Assembly (NCBI RefSeq): GCF_017168335.1 | Contig: NZ_JABFAU010000011.1 | Location: forward strand, 7,270-71,269 | DNA: 64,000 nt | Source: Rhodococcus sp. KRD162 | Lineage (GTDB): Bacteria; Actinomycetota; Actinomycetes; Mycobacteriales; Mycobacteriaceae | Reading direction: 5' to 3' | Part shown: in pieces, positions 7,263 to 18,186 of the stretch | How positions within the stretch are numbered: the first letter of the stretch is position 1 | Layout: each line of letters begins with the position of its first letter | Translations under genes and position numbers: made by a program | Notes under the pieces: generated by a model | Told to the model about the DNA's origin: nothing | The model's database searches: none | What the model saw: only the letters and a program-made list of their open reading frames with translations

Positions 7263-8809
7263 CGCCAACTGGGCAGCCACAGCTGCTCCTGCCACATCTG
7301 CGGAGTGATCGGCATGGCGGTGAGAATCGGCCACAGCCAGACGAAATTCGCGATCACCACGGCGAGGTACAGGGACACCAGCAGCAGTCCGGTACCTCGC
7401 CGTTCCGCTGAGGCCGTCGCCTTCCCGAGGATGTCGCCCAGTACCAACGCGAAGCCCATCACCATGAACGGGGCCAGGGCCACCGCGTAGAAGTAGTACA
7501 TCTGCCGATCGAGAGTGGCGAACCAGGGCAGCAGTGCGGCCGAATACCCGACCAGCACCGCGGCGTAGCGCCAGTCACGTCGAACGAATGCGGACCAGAT
7601 CACCCAGCCCAGCATCGGCAACGCCAGCCACCACATCGCCGGTGTACCGATCAGCATGATCGCCTTGACGCACGACGACGCCGAGCAGCCGGACACGTTC
7701 TCCCCGTCGGCGAAGTAGTAGAGCATCGGACGCAGGCCCATCGGCCATGTCCAGGGCTTCGATTCCCACGGATGCCGGTTGCCGGCCGAATTGGTCAGTC
7801 CCTCATGGAATTGCAACACATTGCCGCTGTAGTACCACAGCGACCGCAGCGCTTCGGGGACGAACGAGAACGGGCCGCCCGCGCCGATTCCGTTGCCGAC
7901 CTCGTGTCGGTCGACGCCGGTCTCGGAGGTGAACCATGCCCAGTACGTCATCAGATACACCGCAGTCGGGACGACCACCAGTGCGTAGAGCGCAGGCCCG
8001 ACGTCGCGCGCGGCAGTTCCGCGCCACGGGCGCGAGACACCGTACGAGCGGCGGGCGGCCAGATCGAATGCGACACTCATCAATCCGAAGAACGCGATGA
8101 AGTACAGACCTGACCACTTGGTGGCGCAGGCCAGGCCGAGCAGGATCCCCGCCCCGAAACGCCACCACCGCACGCCCATTCGAGGACCGAGGACGCTGGC
8201 GTTCATCCGGCCCTCGTCACACACTGCGGACAGTCGCCGTCGCATGTCGTCACGGTCGACGATCAAGCAACCGAACGCGGCAGTGACGAACACGGCGAGA
8301 AAGATGTCCAGCATGCCGATCCGGCTGCTGACGAAGGTCACGCCGTCGACGGTCAGCAGAATGCCCGCGATCGCGCCCACCAGGGTCGAGCGTGCGAGGC
8401 GTCGGACAATGCGAATCACCAACAGAACCAACAGGGTTCCGGCCACTGCCGAGGAGAAACGCCAACCCCACCCGTTGTACCCGAACAGAGCTTCCCCGAT
8501 GGCGATCAGTTGCTTGCCCACCGGTGGATGCACCACGAGTCCGTACGCCGGATTGTCTTCGAGGCCGCCACCGGTGAGTACCTGATAGCCCTGCGGGGCG
8601 TAGTGCTTCTCGTCGAAGACGGGAGTGCCCGCGTCGGTGGGGTAGCGCAACATCGTGAAACGAGTGATCGCGCAGATGGCGGTGATCACGATGGTGACGA
8701 TCCAGCCGCGTCGAGCATCGGTGTCGTGGAACCAGTCGCGCGCGGCAACTGTCGGCCCGGGACTGACCATCGACCGGTCGCCGGAGCGCTCAGAGGTCAA
8801 CAAGGTCAC
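7259..8809 (-). CDS. pmt: Protein O-mannosyltransferase (GT39)
   Basis: A 516-residue polytopic membrane enzyme that transfers mannose from polyprenyl-phosphate-mannose to Ser/Thr of exported proteins. The catalytic Asp-Glu lies in FDEKHY at 65-70 in the first extracytoplasmic loop, followed by HPPVGKQLIAIGE and many hydrophobic helices. The family, known in Mycobacterium tuberculosis as Rv1002c, is Sec-coupled. GTG 8809 is used; ATG at residue 14 is an alternative. It is divergent from rsmI across 68 bases, the same arrangement as Rv1002c-Rv1003. Confidence 0.95.
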   Translation of the reverse strand: MTLLTSERSGDRSMVSPGPTVAARDWFHDTDARRGWIVTIVITAICAITRFTMLRYPTDAGTPVFDEKHYAPQGYQVLTGGGLEDNPAYGLVVHPPVGKQLIAIGEALFGYNGWGWRFSSAVAGTLLVLLVIRIVRRLARSTLVGAIAGILLTVDGVTFVSSRIGMLDIFLAVFVTAAFGCLIVDRDDMRRRLSAVCDEGRMNASVLGPRMGVRWWRFGAGILLGLACATKWSGLYFIAFFGLMSVAFDLAARRSYGVSRPWRGTAARDVGPALYALVVVPTAVYLMTYWAWFTSETGVDRHEVGNGIGAGGPFSFVPEALRSLWYYSGNVLQFHEGLTNSAGNRHPWESKPWTWPMGLRPMLYYFADGENVSGCSASSCVKAIMLIGTPAMWWLALPMLGWVIWSAFVRRDWRYAAVLVGYSAALLPWFATLDRQMYYFYAVALAPFMVMGFALVLGDILGKATASAERRGTGLLLVSLYLAVVIANFVWLWPILTAMPITPQMWQEQLWLPSWR

Positions 8810-8877
8810 GTAGCGATCGTAGGCGTTGATCGGCGGTGCGCTTCAGGCCGCTGTGCCGCGTGCGGGACACTGGAGGC

Positions 8878-9702
8878 ATGCTCATCCTTGCTGCCACCCC
8901 GATGGGCGACGTCGGTGATGCCTCGCAGCGCCTGCGCGACGCACTCGGCAGAGCCGATGTCGTCGCCGCCGAGGACACTCGGCGAACCAAACAACTCGCG
9001 TCCTCGCTCGGCGTGGTGATCGCAGGACGAGTGGTCAGCTTCTACGACCAGGTCGAGACGGCCCGGGTGCCGGCGCTGGTCGAGGCGGTGGCCGAGGGGA
9101 AGATGGTGCTGTTGGTGACCGATGCGGGGATGCCGTCGGTGAGCGATCCCGGTTATCGCCTCGTCGCCGCCTGCGTCGATGCAGATCTGCCGGTGACCTG
9201 TCTGCCCGGGCCGTCGGCGGTGACGACCGCGCTCGCGCTCTCCGGCCTCCCCGTCGAACGGTTCTGCTTCGACGGGTTCGCGCCCCGCAAGCAGGGACAG
9301 CGGCGTACCTATTTCCAGTCGGTGCGCGCCGAACCCCGCGCCATCGTCTTCTTCGAGGCACCGCATCGTCTCGTCGCCTGTCTCGAGGACGCTGTCGACG
9401 TGCTCGGTCCCGACCGCAGGGCGGCAGTGTGCCGGGAGCTGACCAAGACCTACGAGCAGGTGCGACGCGGCGGGTTGGGGGAATTGCTCGAGTGGGCGCG
9501 GGGCGGCGTGCGCGGCGAGATCACCGTCGTGCTCGAAGGAGCGATCGCCGTCCCCGAGGAGCCCGAGGATCTCGTGACCGAGGTGGAGACGCTGGTGGCG
9601 TCGGGCATGCGGTTGAAAGATGCCTGCGCGCAGGTGGCGGTCGAGGGCGTCTCCAAGCGCGAGGTCTACGAGGCCGTGCTCGCCGCCCGAAAAGAGCAGT
9701 AG
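8878..9702 (+). CDS. rsmI: 16S rRNA C1402 ribose 2'-O-methyltransferase
   Basis: The 274-residue protein is a tetrapyrrole-methylase-fold SAM enzyme that methylates the 2'-OH of C1402 at the ribosomal P site, fine-tuning start-codon choice. Diagnostic segments are LILAATPMGDVGD at the N-terminus, VVAAEDTRRTKQL near 28-40, TDAGMPSVSDPG at 81-92 and CLPGPSAVTTALALSGLP. GGAGGC precedes the ATG. Length and motif order are normal for the family (formerly YraL). Confidence 0.96.
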   Translation: MLILAATPMGDVGDASQRLRDALGRADVVAAEDTRRTKQLASSLGVVIAGRVVSFYDQVETARVPALVEAVAEGKMVLLVTDAGMPSVSDPGYRLVAACVDADLPVTCLPGPSAVTTALALSGLPVERFCFDGFAPRKQGQRRTYFQSVRAEPRAIVFFEAPHRLVACLEDAVDVLGPDRRAAVCRELTKTYEQVRRGGLGELLEWARGGVRGEITVVLEGAIAVPEEPEDLVTEVETLVASGMRLKDACAQVAVEGVSKREVYEAVLAARKEQ

Positions 9703-9708
9703 CGGCCC

Positions 9709-10137
9709 TCAGCCCGTCACGTGCAGCCGCAGTCCCTCGGTGGCCGCCTCGAGGATCGTCTTGGTTCCCTTCTTCACCAGAAAGCCCGGTAGCGGAATCT
9801 TCGGGTCGACCGTCAACTCGAACTCCACATGGGTGCCGGTGCCCTTGGGCGTCAAGGTGTACCGCCCGTCCTGGGCCTTCTGCTGATTACTCTCCACCAG
9901 GGTCCACGACACCTCGTTCTCGGACCACGTGTACTCGACGAGCTGTTCGTCGTTGACGCCGACGATCGAGACGTGCATCTTGACGTGGTGCGGTCTGCCG
10001 TCGTCGAAGCGATCGACGACCTCGCACTTCTTGTGAACCGGGGACCACGAGGGGATGCCCTCGACATCGGCGAGAACCTCGAGGATTGCCGGTGCATCCG
10101 CGTCGATGTCCACTGACCTGTTCGCTGTGACTGCCAT
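9709..10137 (-). CDS. SRPBCC (START-like) family protein
   Basis: This 142-residue protein follows the polyketide-cyclase/dehydrase helix-grip fold. The N-terminal strand ANRSVDIDADAPAILEVLADVEGIPSWSP is typical, as is the amphipathic C-terminal helix FLVKKGTKTILEAATEGLRLHV that closes the hydrophobic cavity. Such proteins carry or modify hydrophobic molecules. The start is ATG 10137; a much longer open frame upstream is the shadow of the neighbouring esterase gene. It lies 14 bases after the esterase stop and is probably co-transcribed with it, which suggests a shared lipid-like substrate. Confidence 0.85.
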   Translation of the reverse strand: MAVTANRSVDIDADAPAILEVLADVEGIPSWSPVHKKCEVVDRFDDGRPHHVKMHVSIVGVNDEQLVEYTWSENEVSWTLVESNQQKAQDGRYTLTPKGTGTHVEFELTVDPKIPLPGFLVKKGTKTILEAATEGLRLHVTG

Positions 10138-10151
10138 GCGGAGAAGGTATC

Positions 10152-11156
10152 TCAGCGATCGGCGTCGGGGCTGACGTTCCGCGCGAACTCGCCGATCGCT
10201 CGGAGCGCGCGGCGGGCCTCGGGCACGAAATCGGCTGCCTGGAACACGTGGACCTGATCCTCGTACACCTGGAGTTCGCACTCGACGCCGGCGACAGCGA
10301 GGCGCTCGGCCATGAGTTCGGCGTCGGCATAGACCATTTCGGTGGAACCGACCTGAATCAACACCGGTGGAAGGCCGGTGAGGTCTCCGTCGACGGGAGA
10401 GACCCGAGGTCCCCGTTCGCCCTCGACGACGATGCGTGCATCGACGCGATCGGCCAGCGCGGTCAACGCGGGAACGGCCTTGGACGGAAAGACCGAACAC
10501 TTCGACGCGTTCTCGTGATCGAGTTTGCCGGCGGGGTCCATGTCGGTCAGCGGGGACATGGTGAAGATGCCTGCGGGTGCGGGGAGGCCCACGGTCCGCA
10601 GAGCCATGGTGACCATGAATGCGAGATATCCGCCGGCAGAGTCCCCGCCCAGGATGATCTGCTCCGGGCGGTAGCCGGAATCGAGGAGGAACCGGTACGC
10701 GTCGACGCCGTCCTCGACCGCGTGGCCGATCGGATTGCGCGGCATCATCCGGTAGTCGACCGACAGCACCGCACCGTCGACGTTCTCCGATACCCGCGAG
10801 GTCATGCGCCGATGCGTGCGCAGACCGCAGCAGACGAACGCTCCGCCGTGCAGGTAGAGAACCACCCGATCGGTGCCCGTTCCCTCCGCACGGATCCACT
10901 CGGCCTCGCATTCGGCCAGCATGACGCGGCTGCGGGTAGTGCCGCTGACCTGCGGAACCAGCAGTCCCGCGTAATCGACCAACCCCATCGGCCAGGGAAG
11001 GGAGGGTGCCTGCGCCCAGATCGTGAGGAACGGTCGAACCGTGAACTGGAGGTACTTGGACAAAATCTGCGATTGCAGGCTCGCGCCGCGGATGTCCTGC
11101 CTGCGTGCGGTGGCTGCCGGATCGGTCGATTTCACTACGGTGAGCGCCGGATTCAT
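10152..11156 (-). CDS. Alpha/beta hydrolase, HSL-type esterase/lipase
   Basis: The 334-residue enzyme has the oxyanion motif HGGAF at 103-107, the nucleophile elbow GDSAGG with Ser at about 173, and a catalytic-histidine segment EDQVHVFQ near 300. These are the marks of the hormone-sensitive-lipase family (Lip proteins of mycobacteria). It would hydrolyse short- to medium-chain esters. ATG 11156 is chosen because GGAGG lies eight bases upstream; ATG 11171 is also in frame. It is divergent from the wax-ester synthase gene across 188 bases, so synthesis and hydrolysis of lipid esters may be controlled from one promoter region. Confidence 0.9.
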   Translation of the reverse strand: MNPALTVVKSTDPAATARRQDIRGASLQSQILSKYLQFTVRPFLTIWAQAPSLPWPMGLVDYAGLLVPQVSGTTRSRVMLAECEAEWIRAEGTGTDRVVLYLHGGAFVCCGLRTHRRMTSRVSENVDGAVLSVDYRMMPRNPIGHAVEDGVDAYRFLLDSGYRPEQIILGGDSAGGYLAFMVTMALRTVGLPAPAGIFTMSPLTDMDPAGKLDHENASKCSVFPSKAVPALTALADRVDARIVVEGERGPRVSPVDGDLTGLPPVLIQVGSTEMVYADAELMAERLAVAGVECELQVYEDQVHVFQAADFVPEARRALRAIGEFARNVSPDADR

Positions 11157-11344
11157 GACCGTCGCCTCCATCCCCGTCGTCGTTGCGCGCTGCGTATGCG
11201 CCGTGCGTCGGAACCCCGCGCTATATGGAACTCCTCTTAACGGACAATAGCGGGTAGCTTTTCGCGGCCCGTCGTAAGGTCGTGTTCTGAGTCACATTCG
11301 GTGCCGTACCGTGATCGAAAACAAATAGAAAAAAGGGACAGCTC

Positions 11345-12724
11345 ATGGCACTCATGCCCATCACGGAATCGATGTTTCTGATCGCCGAGTCACGGGAGCA
11401 CCCGATGCACGTAGGCGGTCTGGAGTTGTTCGTGCCGCCCGGCGATCCCCACGAGTTCGCCGAGGAAGTGCACCGCACGTTCACCCGGGGCGAGGTGTAC
11501 GAGCTCTTCCGCAAGCGGCCGGCGCGTCCGGTGCAGATCATGGGCAATGTTGCCTGGGCGTTCGATCCGGACGTCGACTTCGAGTATCACGTCCGCCGAA
11601 CCGTATTGCCGGCACCTGGACGTATTCGCGAGTTGTTCCAGTTCCTCTCGCTCAACCACAGCGCGCCACTGGATCGATACAAGCCGATGTGGGAGCTGCA
11701 CATCATCGAGGGCTTGGCGGATGGGCGAATTGCGTTGTACACCAAGGTGCACCACTCGTTGGTCGACGGTGTGAGCGCCTTGAAGCTGATGCAGCGAACG
11801 CTGTCCACCGATCCGGACGATCGCAGCGGCCTCGCGACCTGGGACCCGTCCCTGTTCGGCCGGCGCAGGAAGCAGGTCGCCGCGGAGCAGCCCGGGCGAT
11901 TGGCGCAGCTCGGTGGTGGGTTGTCGATGGGGCGCAAGATCGTCGGGGATCTGGTCGACTTCGCGCCTGCGTCTGCGCGAATCGGATTGCGTGCGTTGAA
12001 GAAGCAGGGCGCGCAGCTGCCGTTGCAAGCGCCGAGGACGATGTTCAACGTGCCGATCGGCGGGGCTCGCCGCTTCGCCGCCGAGAGCTGGTCGATCGAA
12101 CGGATTCGCGCGGTCGGCACCGCGCTCGATGCGACCCTCAACGACATGGTGCTGGCGATGTGCGCCGGTGCGCTGCGCGCGTACCTGATCGATCAGAACG
12201 CATTGCCCGAGCAGCCGCTGATCGCGATGGTGCCCGTGTCGCTGCGCAAGGAAGGCGACGGCAGCGACTCCGGAAACTCGGTGACCACCATCCTGTGCAA
12301 TCTGGGTACCGATGAGTCGGATCCGCTTCTGCGGTTGGAGCGAATCAAGGATTCGACCGTCAAGGGCAAGCAGATGATGAGCGAGCTCAATACCCTCGAA
12401 GCGCTCGCCGTCGGCGCAATCACCATGGCCCCGTTGTTGTTCGGCCCGGTCCCCGGATTCGTCGACCACACTCCGCCGCCGTTCAACGTCATCATCTCCA
12501 ACGTGCCGGGCTCGAAGGAAGATCTGTACTGGAACGGTGCGAAGCTCGACGGCATCTACCCCGCGTCGATCGTGGCGGACGGGCTGGCGCTCAACATCAC
12601 CGTCGCCAGCAACGGCGACTCGTTGAACTTCGGTCTCATCGGTTGCCGACGAAGTGTGCCGCACCTGCAGCGAATGCTTACGCACCTCGAGAACACGTTG
12701 GAGGAGCTCGAGAAGGCGGTGTGA
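11345..12724 (+). CDS. Wax ester synthase/diacylglycerol acyltransferase
   Basis: The 459-residue enzyme has the active-site motif HHSLVDG at 136-142, where the second histidine acts as general base. Other family segments are PMWELHIIEGL before it and NVIISNVPGS late in the protein. WS/DGAT proteins esterify fatty acyl-CoA with diacylglycerol or fatty alcohol at the membrane, making triacylglycerol or wax storage lipid, a major trait of Rhodococcus. Genomes of this group carry many paralogues, so this copy's contribution is unknown. The 3' end runs into a strong hairpin shared with metG. Confidence 0.93.
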   Translation: MALMPITESMFLIAESREHPMHVGGLELFVPPGDPHEFAEEVHRTFTRGEVYELFRKRPARPVQIMGNVAWAFDPDVDFEYHVRRTVLPAPGRIRELFQFLSLNHSAPLDRYKPMWELHIIEGLADGRIALYTKVHHSLVDGVSALKLMQRTLSTDPDDRSGLATWDPSLFGRRRKQVAAEQPGRLAQLGGGLSMGRKIVGDLVDFAPASARIGLRALKKQGAQLPLQAPRTMFNVPIGGARRFAAESWSIERIRAVGTALDATLNDMVLAMCAGALRAYLIDQNALPEQPLIAMVPVSLRKEGDGSDSGNSVTTILCNLGTDESDPLLRLERIKDSTVKGKQMMSELNTLEALAVGAITMAPLLFGPVPGFVDHTPPPFNVIISNVPGSKEDLYWNGAKLDGIYPASIVADGLALNITVASNGDSLNFGLIGCRRSVPHLQRMLTHLENTLEELEKAV

Positions 12725-12733
12725 GTGCCTGCG

Positions 12734-12781
12734 GCAGTGGTGCGGTCGAGTGCCGCAGAGGGCACATAACCGCACCACTGC
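12734..12781. terminator. Bidirectional hairpin between WS/DGAT and metG
   Basis: GCAGTGGTGCGGT (12734-12746) and ACCGCACCACTGC (12769-12781) are perfect 13-bp inverted arms. A second nested pair, GTGCC/GGCAC, lies in the loop. The site is between converging genes, so it probably ends transcription in both directions. No T-run follows, as is common in high-GC actinomycetes. Confidence 0.7.
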
Positions 12782-12791
12782 GCGGAGCGCA

Positions 12792-14336
12792 CTACTCGTA
12801 CTTGGGGAACACCGGCGTCGGGGTCGGTAGTGCTGTTCCGGCGACCGAACGCGTTGCGATGGAGGTGAACTCGCGATCGGTTGTCCCCAGCAGGTCGAGA
12901 ATGCGCGAGGCCGAATCCGGCATCACCGGCTGCGCCAGGATGCTCACGATGCGCAATACCTCGATCGTCACGTACAACACCGTGGCCATGCGATCGGGAT
13001 CGGTCTTGCGCAGCACCCATGGCTGCTGCAGCGAGAAGTAGCGGTTCGTCTCGCCGAGTACCGACCAGACCGCTTCGAGCGCGGAATGGATTGCCTGTAC
13101 CTCGAATTCGCGGCGACAGATCTCGAGCAGCGCATCCGCGCGGGCCAGCATTTCCTCGTCCTCGGCGGTGAAGTCTCCCGGTGTCGGAAGCTTTCCTTCG
13201 AGGTTCTTGGCCACCATCGTCAGCGAACGCTGGGCGAGGTTGCCGAGTTCGTTGGACAGGTCGGCGTTGACGCGGGCGACGATCGCCTCGTGGCTGTAGC
13301 TGCCGTCCTGCCCGAACGAGACCTCGCGGAGGAAGAAGAAGCGCACCGGATCGAGACCGTAGTTCTCCACCAACGAGTCAGGCGTGAGCACATTGCCCAA
13401 GGACTTGGACATCTTCTCACCCTTGACGTTCAAGAACCCGTGCACGAACACCCGCTTGGGCAGCTCGATGCCCGCGGACATCAGAAACGCCGGCCAGTAG
13501 ACGGTGTGGAAGCGAGTGATGTCCTTGCCGATGACGTGCAGATCGGCGGGCCAGAACTTCTGGTACGCCTCCGAGTCGGTCTCGGGGAAACCGGCACCGG
13601 TCAGGTAGTTGGTCAACGCGTCGACCCACACGTACATCACGTGCGCGGGATCGCCCGGCACGGGCACGCCCCAGTCGAACGTGGTCCGCGAGATCGACAG
13701 GTCGCGCAGACCGCCCTTGACGAAGTTCACGATCTCGTTTCGGCGCGTGTTCGGCGCGATGAAATCGGGCGAGGCGTCGTACAGCTCGAGCAGTTTGTCC
13801 TGGTACTGCGAGAGCCGGAAGAAGTACGACGGCTCCTCGGTCCACTCGACGGGCGTGTTCGTCTCGGTCGCGACGCGGGAGCCGTCCTCGCCGAGGGTGG
13901 TTTCGGCCTCGGTGTAGAAGGCCTCGTCGCGCACCGAGTACCAGCCGGAGAACGCGTCCAGATAGATGTCTCCGTTCGCTTCCATCCGCCGCCACAGTTC
14001 CTGGCTCGCCGCGTGATGGTCGGCGTCGGTGGTCCGGATGAAGCGGCCGTAGGAGCTCTGCAGCAGATCGTGAGCTGCCTGGAAGGCGTCGGAATTGCGC
14101 GCCGCGAGCTGGCGGACGTCGATGCCCTCGTTCTGCGCGGTCTGCTGCATCTTGAGGCCGTGCTCGTCGGTTCCGGTCAGAAAACGTACGTCGTAGCCGT
14201 CGAGGCGCTTGAAGCGCGCAATCGTGTCGGTGGCGATGTACTCGTACGCGTGCCCGATGTGGGGTGCTCCGTTGGGGTACGCGATTGCCGTGGTGACGTA
14301 GAAGGGTGGCCGTGAGGCATCAGCTGGCGCAGTCAT
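12792..14336 (-). CDS. metG: Methionyl-tRNA synthetase
   Basis: The 514-residue class I synthetase charges tRNA-Met and initiator tRNA. The HIGH motif is at 26-29 ([10 protein letters not shown]) and KMSKSLGN lies near 308, with the [12 protein letters not shown] and [10 protein letters not shown] segments between. No CxxC zinc knuckle pair is present, which matches the shorter form in mycobacteria (Rv1007c). The ending is compact, without a tRNA-binding C-terminal domain. It is divergent from tatD with only 21 bases between the starts, so their promoters must overlap. Confidence 0.97.
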   Translation of the reverse strand: MTAPADASRPPFYVTTAIAYPNGAPHIGHAYEYIATDTIARFKRLDGYDVRFLTGTDEHGLKMQQTAQNEGIDVRQLAARNSDAFQAAHDLLQSSYGRFIRTTDADHHAASQELWRRMEANGDIYLDAFSGWYSVRDEAFYTEAETTLGEDGSRVATETNTPVEWTEEPSYFFRLSQYQDKLLELYDASPDFIAPNTRRNEIVNFVKGGLRDLSISRTTFDWGVPVPGDPAHVMYVWVDALTNYLTGAGFPETDSEAYQKFWPADLHVIGKDITRFHTVYWPAFLMSAGIELPKRVFVHGFLNVKGEKMSKSLGNVLTPDSLVENYGLDPVRFFFLREVSFGQDGSYSHEAIVARVNADLSNELGNLAQRSLTMVAKNLEGKLPTPGDFTAEDEEMLARADALLEICRREFEVQAIHSALEAVWSVLGETNRYFSLQQPWVLRKTDPDRMATVLYVTIEVLRIVSILAQPVMPDSASRILDLLGTTDREFTSIATRSVAGTALPTPTPVFPKYE

Positions 14337-14357
14337 GGTGGGCCTACTCTATCCAGC

Positions 14358-15185
14358 GTGAGTAGAGAACGTCCCGCGCCACCGCTGCCCGAGCCCGTCG
14401 GCCCCCTCGTCGACGCCCACACCCACCTCGACGCGTGCGGCGCGACCGATGCGGCGAGTGTGGCTGCGATCGTCGATCGCGCGGAGTCCGTCGGTGTCAC
14501 ACGCGTGGTCACCATCGCCGACGATCTCGAGGCCGCACGCTTCGCCGTCGACGCCGCCTCGTGGGATCCGCGGGTGTGGGCAGCGGTCGCCATCCACCCC
14601 ACTCGCGCGAACGTGCTCGACGACGCCGTCAGGGCGGAGATCGAGAGGTTGGCGTCCGACCCCCGCGTCGTCGCTGTCGGTGAGACAGGCTTGGACTACT
14701 ACTGGCCCGGCAAGCTCGACGGGTGCGCGACGGTGACCGAGCAGCACGACGGGTTCCGCTGGCACATCGATCTGGCGAAGCGGCTGGGTAAACCGCTGAT
14801 GATCCACAACCGCGAGGCGGACGAGGATCTGCTCGCCGTCCTGAGCGGGGAGGGCGCTCCCGAGACGGTGATCTTCCATTGCTTCTCGGGAGGTCCCGAG
14901 ACTGCGAGGGCCTGCGTCGATGCCGGTTACGTACTCAGTTTTTCCGGAACGGTCAGCTTCAAGAATGCGCACGCGCTGCGGGAGGCCGCGCTGCTGGTGC
15001 CCGACGAGCTCGTGCTGGTCGAGACGGACGCGCCGTTTCTGACTCCTCATCCGTTCCGTGGAGCGCCGAACGAGTCGTACTGCCTGCCGTACACCGCGCG
15101 GGCATTGGCGGAGGTGCGTGGTCAGGATCCGGCCGAGTTGGCTGCGCACGCCACGGCGAACGCGGAGCGGGTGTACGGCCTGTAG
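14358..15185 (+). CDS. tatD: TatD-family metal-dependent DNase
   Basis: A 275-residue TIM-barrel hydrolase. The metal ligands begin with His21 and His23 in DAHTHLD, followed by GETGLDYYW, PLMIHNREADEDLL, FHCFSGGPE and a VLVETDAPFLTPHPFRG close. TatD enzymes are 3'-5' exonucleases with roles in DNA repair and turnover. The position between metG and rpfB matches Rv1008. The start is GTG 14358. Confidence 0.95.
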   Translation: MSRERPAPPLPEPVGPLVDAHTHLDACGATDAASVAAIVDRAESVGVTRVVTIADDLEAARFAVDAASWDPRVWAAVAIHPTRANVLDDAVRAEIERLASDPRVVAVGETGLDYYWPGKLDGCATVTEQHDGFRWHIDLAKRLGKPLMIHNREADEDLLAVLSGEGAPETVIFHCFSGGPETARACVDAGYVLSFSGTVSFKNAHALREAALLVPDELVLVETDAPFLTPHPFRGAPNESYCLPYTARALAEVRGQDPAELAAHATANAERVYGL

Positions 15186-15192
15186 CAGCTGA

Positions 15193-16416
<1,224 letters not shown>

Positions 16417-16438
16417 GCGCCTGCGTAGAGTTTCGGCT

Positions 16439-17314
16439 GTGTCCGAACATGTGAGGGGATCTGCGGCACTGCTCGGTCCCGCCGAGGTCCGCTCCCTCGC
16501 CGCCGAGCTGGATGTGCGACCCACCAAGCAACTCGGCCAGAATTTCGTCCACGACGCCAACACCGTTCGACGCATCGTCGCCTCGGCCGGCGTCGGCCCA
16601 CAGGACTCGGTGCTCGAGGTCGGCCCCGGGCTCGGTTCGTTGACGCTCGCACTGCTCGACGTCGCGGAGTCGGTGGTCGCCGTCGAAATCGACCCCAAGC
16701 TCGCCACCCGGTTGCCCGTCACGGTGGCAGAGCGCGCTCCGACTCTGGCCGACCGACTGACCGTGATCGAGGCCGATGCCCTGCGCGTGCGGGCCGCAGA
16801 CATCGCAGGGGAACCGACGGCGCTGGTGGCGAACCTGCCGTACAACGTCGCGGTGCCGGTCCTGATTCACTTGTTCTCGGAACTGCCGAGTCTCCGCGTT
16901 GCCGTGGTGATGGTGCAGGCCGAGGTGGCCGATCGGCTCGCGGCAGTGCCGGGCAGCAAGATCTACGGCATTCCGAGCGTCAAGGCCAGATTCTTCGGTG
17001 ACGTCAAAAGGGCAGGCGCTGTGGGGCGTTCGGTGTTCTGGCCGGTGCCCAAGGTCGAGTCCGGTCTGGTGCGCATCGATCGGTACGCCGAGCCGCCGTG
17101 GCCGACCGACACCGCTCATCGCAAGGCAGTGTTCGCAGTGATCGACGCCGCATTCGCGCAGCGACGCAAGACCTTACGTGCCGCCCTGGCCGGGTGGGCC
17201 GGCTCTCCGACTGCCGCCGAACGCCGACTCCGCGAGGCAGGAATCGACCCGACGGCGCGCGGCGAAACCATCGACGCCGCAGCCTTCGTCCGTTTGGCCG
17301 CCACCGAGGCCTGA
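16439..17314 (+). CDS. rsmA: 16S rRNA dimethyladenosine transferase
   Basis: The 291-residue SAM enzyme (KsgA) dimethylates A1518 and A1519 near the 3' end of 16S rRNA during late small-subunit assembly. Visible motifs are [10 protein letters not shown] near 30, [15 protein letters not shown] near 58-72, and the catalytic NLPYNV near 132. [12 protein letters not shown] follows in the C-terminal half. Start GTG 16439 follows rpfB closely, and the order tatD-rpfB-rsmA-ispE is the usual actinobacterial one. Confidence 0.96.
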   Translation: MSEHVRGSAALLGPAEVRSLAAELDVRPTKQLGQNFVHDANTVRRIVASAGVGPQDSVLEVGPGLGSLTLALLDVAESVVAVEIDPKLATRLPVTVAERAPTLADRLTVIEADALRVRAADIAGEPTALVANLPYNVAVPVLIHLFSELPSLRVAVVMVQAEVADRLAAVPGSKIYGIPSVKARFFGDVKRAGAVGRSVFWPVPKVESGLVRIDRYAEPPWPTDTAHRKAVFAVIDAAFAQRRKTLRAALAGWAGSPTAAERRLREAGIDPTARGETIDAAAFVRLAATEA

Positions 17315-17322
17315 GCGCCGCT

Positions 17323-18174
17323 CTACAGGTGGATGTCCGACAATCGCGTCAGCTCGGTCCACCTCGACGCCTCCGCACGAGCAGCGGCCACCGGCGCATA
17401 GCGATCGGCCTCGATCAGCACCTCCAGATCGAGACCGGTGGCCGAGGAGATATCGGCCACCGGCACCTGATACGTCCGGTAGGGGCCGAGCGTCGGAGGA
17501 TCGGTCTCCACTCGCAGGGGTTTGTCGAGAATCGGATCGAGGGACGGTGACTGGTCCAGCACGTAACCGGTGCAGGCGGGAGCCGCATCCTGTGACCACA
17601 CGGCGATCTTGAAGAACCGCCGCGGAATGGCGAAGCCGCGGTACCCCGGATCGTCCTGCGCGAAGATGCATCCGCTGAACACCGAAAGGCGTCGGCCGTA
17701 CTGCTCGGCGTAGCCCAGAACGTAGTCCTCGAGCCCGAGCCAGAGCGTCTTGGACTGGTTCAGGGTGGCCGTCTGTGGAGCGCACACCGTGTAATGGAAG
17801 GTGTCGGAGTTGGCGCGCCGTGCTACCGACAGCTCACCCCACACCGGATCTCGCCTGCGCACCAGATGTCCGCGATCGAGGTCGTTGTTCGAGTACAACT
17901 CGTTGCCGGCCTGCTGCGACGCGGGAAGTCGGTCGTCCAACCTCCAATTGTCGCTCCGCGCAACATCCTTCAGGCTCCCGCCGTCGATGTTGACCCCGGT
18001 GACCGCCGCGAGGCGTCGGGCAGGATCGATGGACACCGAGAAGTGCGTGTACGCAAGCGTCACCAGGTCGGGGTGATCGGGCAACCTGGGCCGATCGGGC
18101 GACCTGGGCCGATCGGGCAACGGAACGTCGACATCGGCCAGAAACTTCGGGTCGAAACCGAGGGCTGTCGTCAT
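17323..18174 (-). CDS. DNA/RNA non-specific endonuclease (NUC1 type)
   Basis: The 283-residue protein has the DRGH active-site motif at 100-103 (NNDLDRGHLVRRRDP), where the His is the general base. The segment TFHYTVCAPQTATLNQSKTLWLGLEDYVLGY holds the Asn that binds Mg2+. This family degrades DNA and RNA and includes secreted and toxin nucleases. No signal peptide or TAT motif is visible, and no immunity partner is adjacent. The N-terminal 35 residues contain a PDRPRx repeat encoded by an 18-bp DNA repeat. It faces rsmA tail to tail with only eight bases between the stops. Confidence 0.88.
   Translation of the reverse strand: MTTALGFDPKFLADVDVPLPDRPRSPDRPRLPDHPDLVTLAYTHFSVSIDPARRLAAVTGVNIDGGSLKDVARSDNWRLDDRLPASQQAGNELYSNNDLDRGHLVRRRDPVWGELSVARRANSDTFHYTVCAPQTATLNQSKTLWLGLEDYVLGYAEQYGRRLSVFSGCIFAQDDPGYRGFAIPRRFFKIAVWSQDAAPACTGYVLDQSPSLDPILDKPLRVETDPPTLGPYRTYQVPVADISSATGLDLEVLIEADRYAPVAAARAEASRWTELTRLSDIHL
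18075..18121. repeat. In-frame 18-bp minisatellite in the nuclease gene
   Basis: Units at 18075-18092 and 18093-18110 differ at a single base, and a partial third copy runs to 18121. Each unit begins GATCGGGC. On the coding strand each encodes six residues (PDRPRx), so gain or loss of a unit keeps the frame. Copy-number variation between strains is likely. Confidence 0.85.
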
Positions 18175-18186
18175 CGCTGCATTGAC

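Noticed and set aside
10248-11240. 330-residue open frame on the plus strand
   Set aside because: Antisense to the esterase, which has intact HGGAF and GDSAGG motifs.
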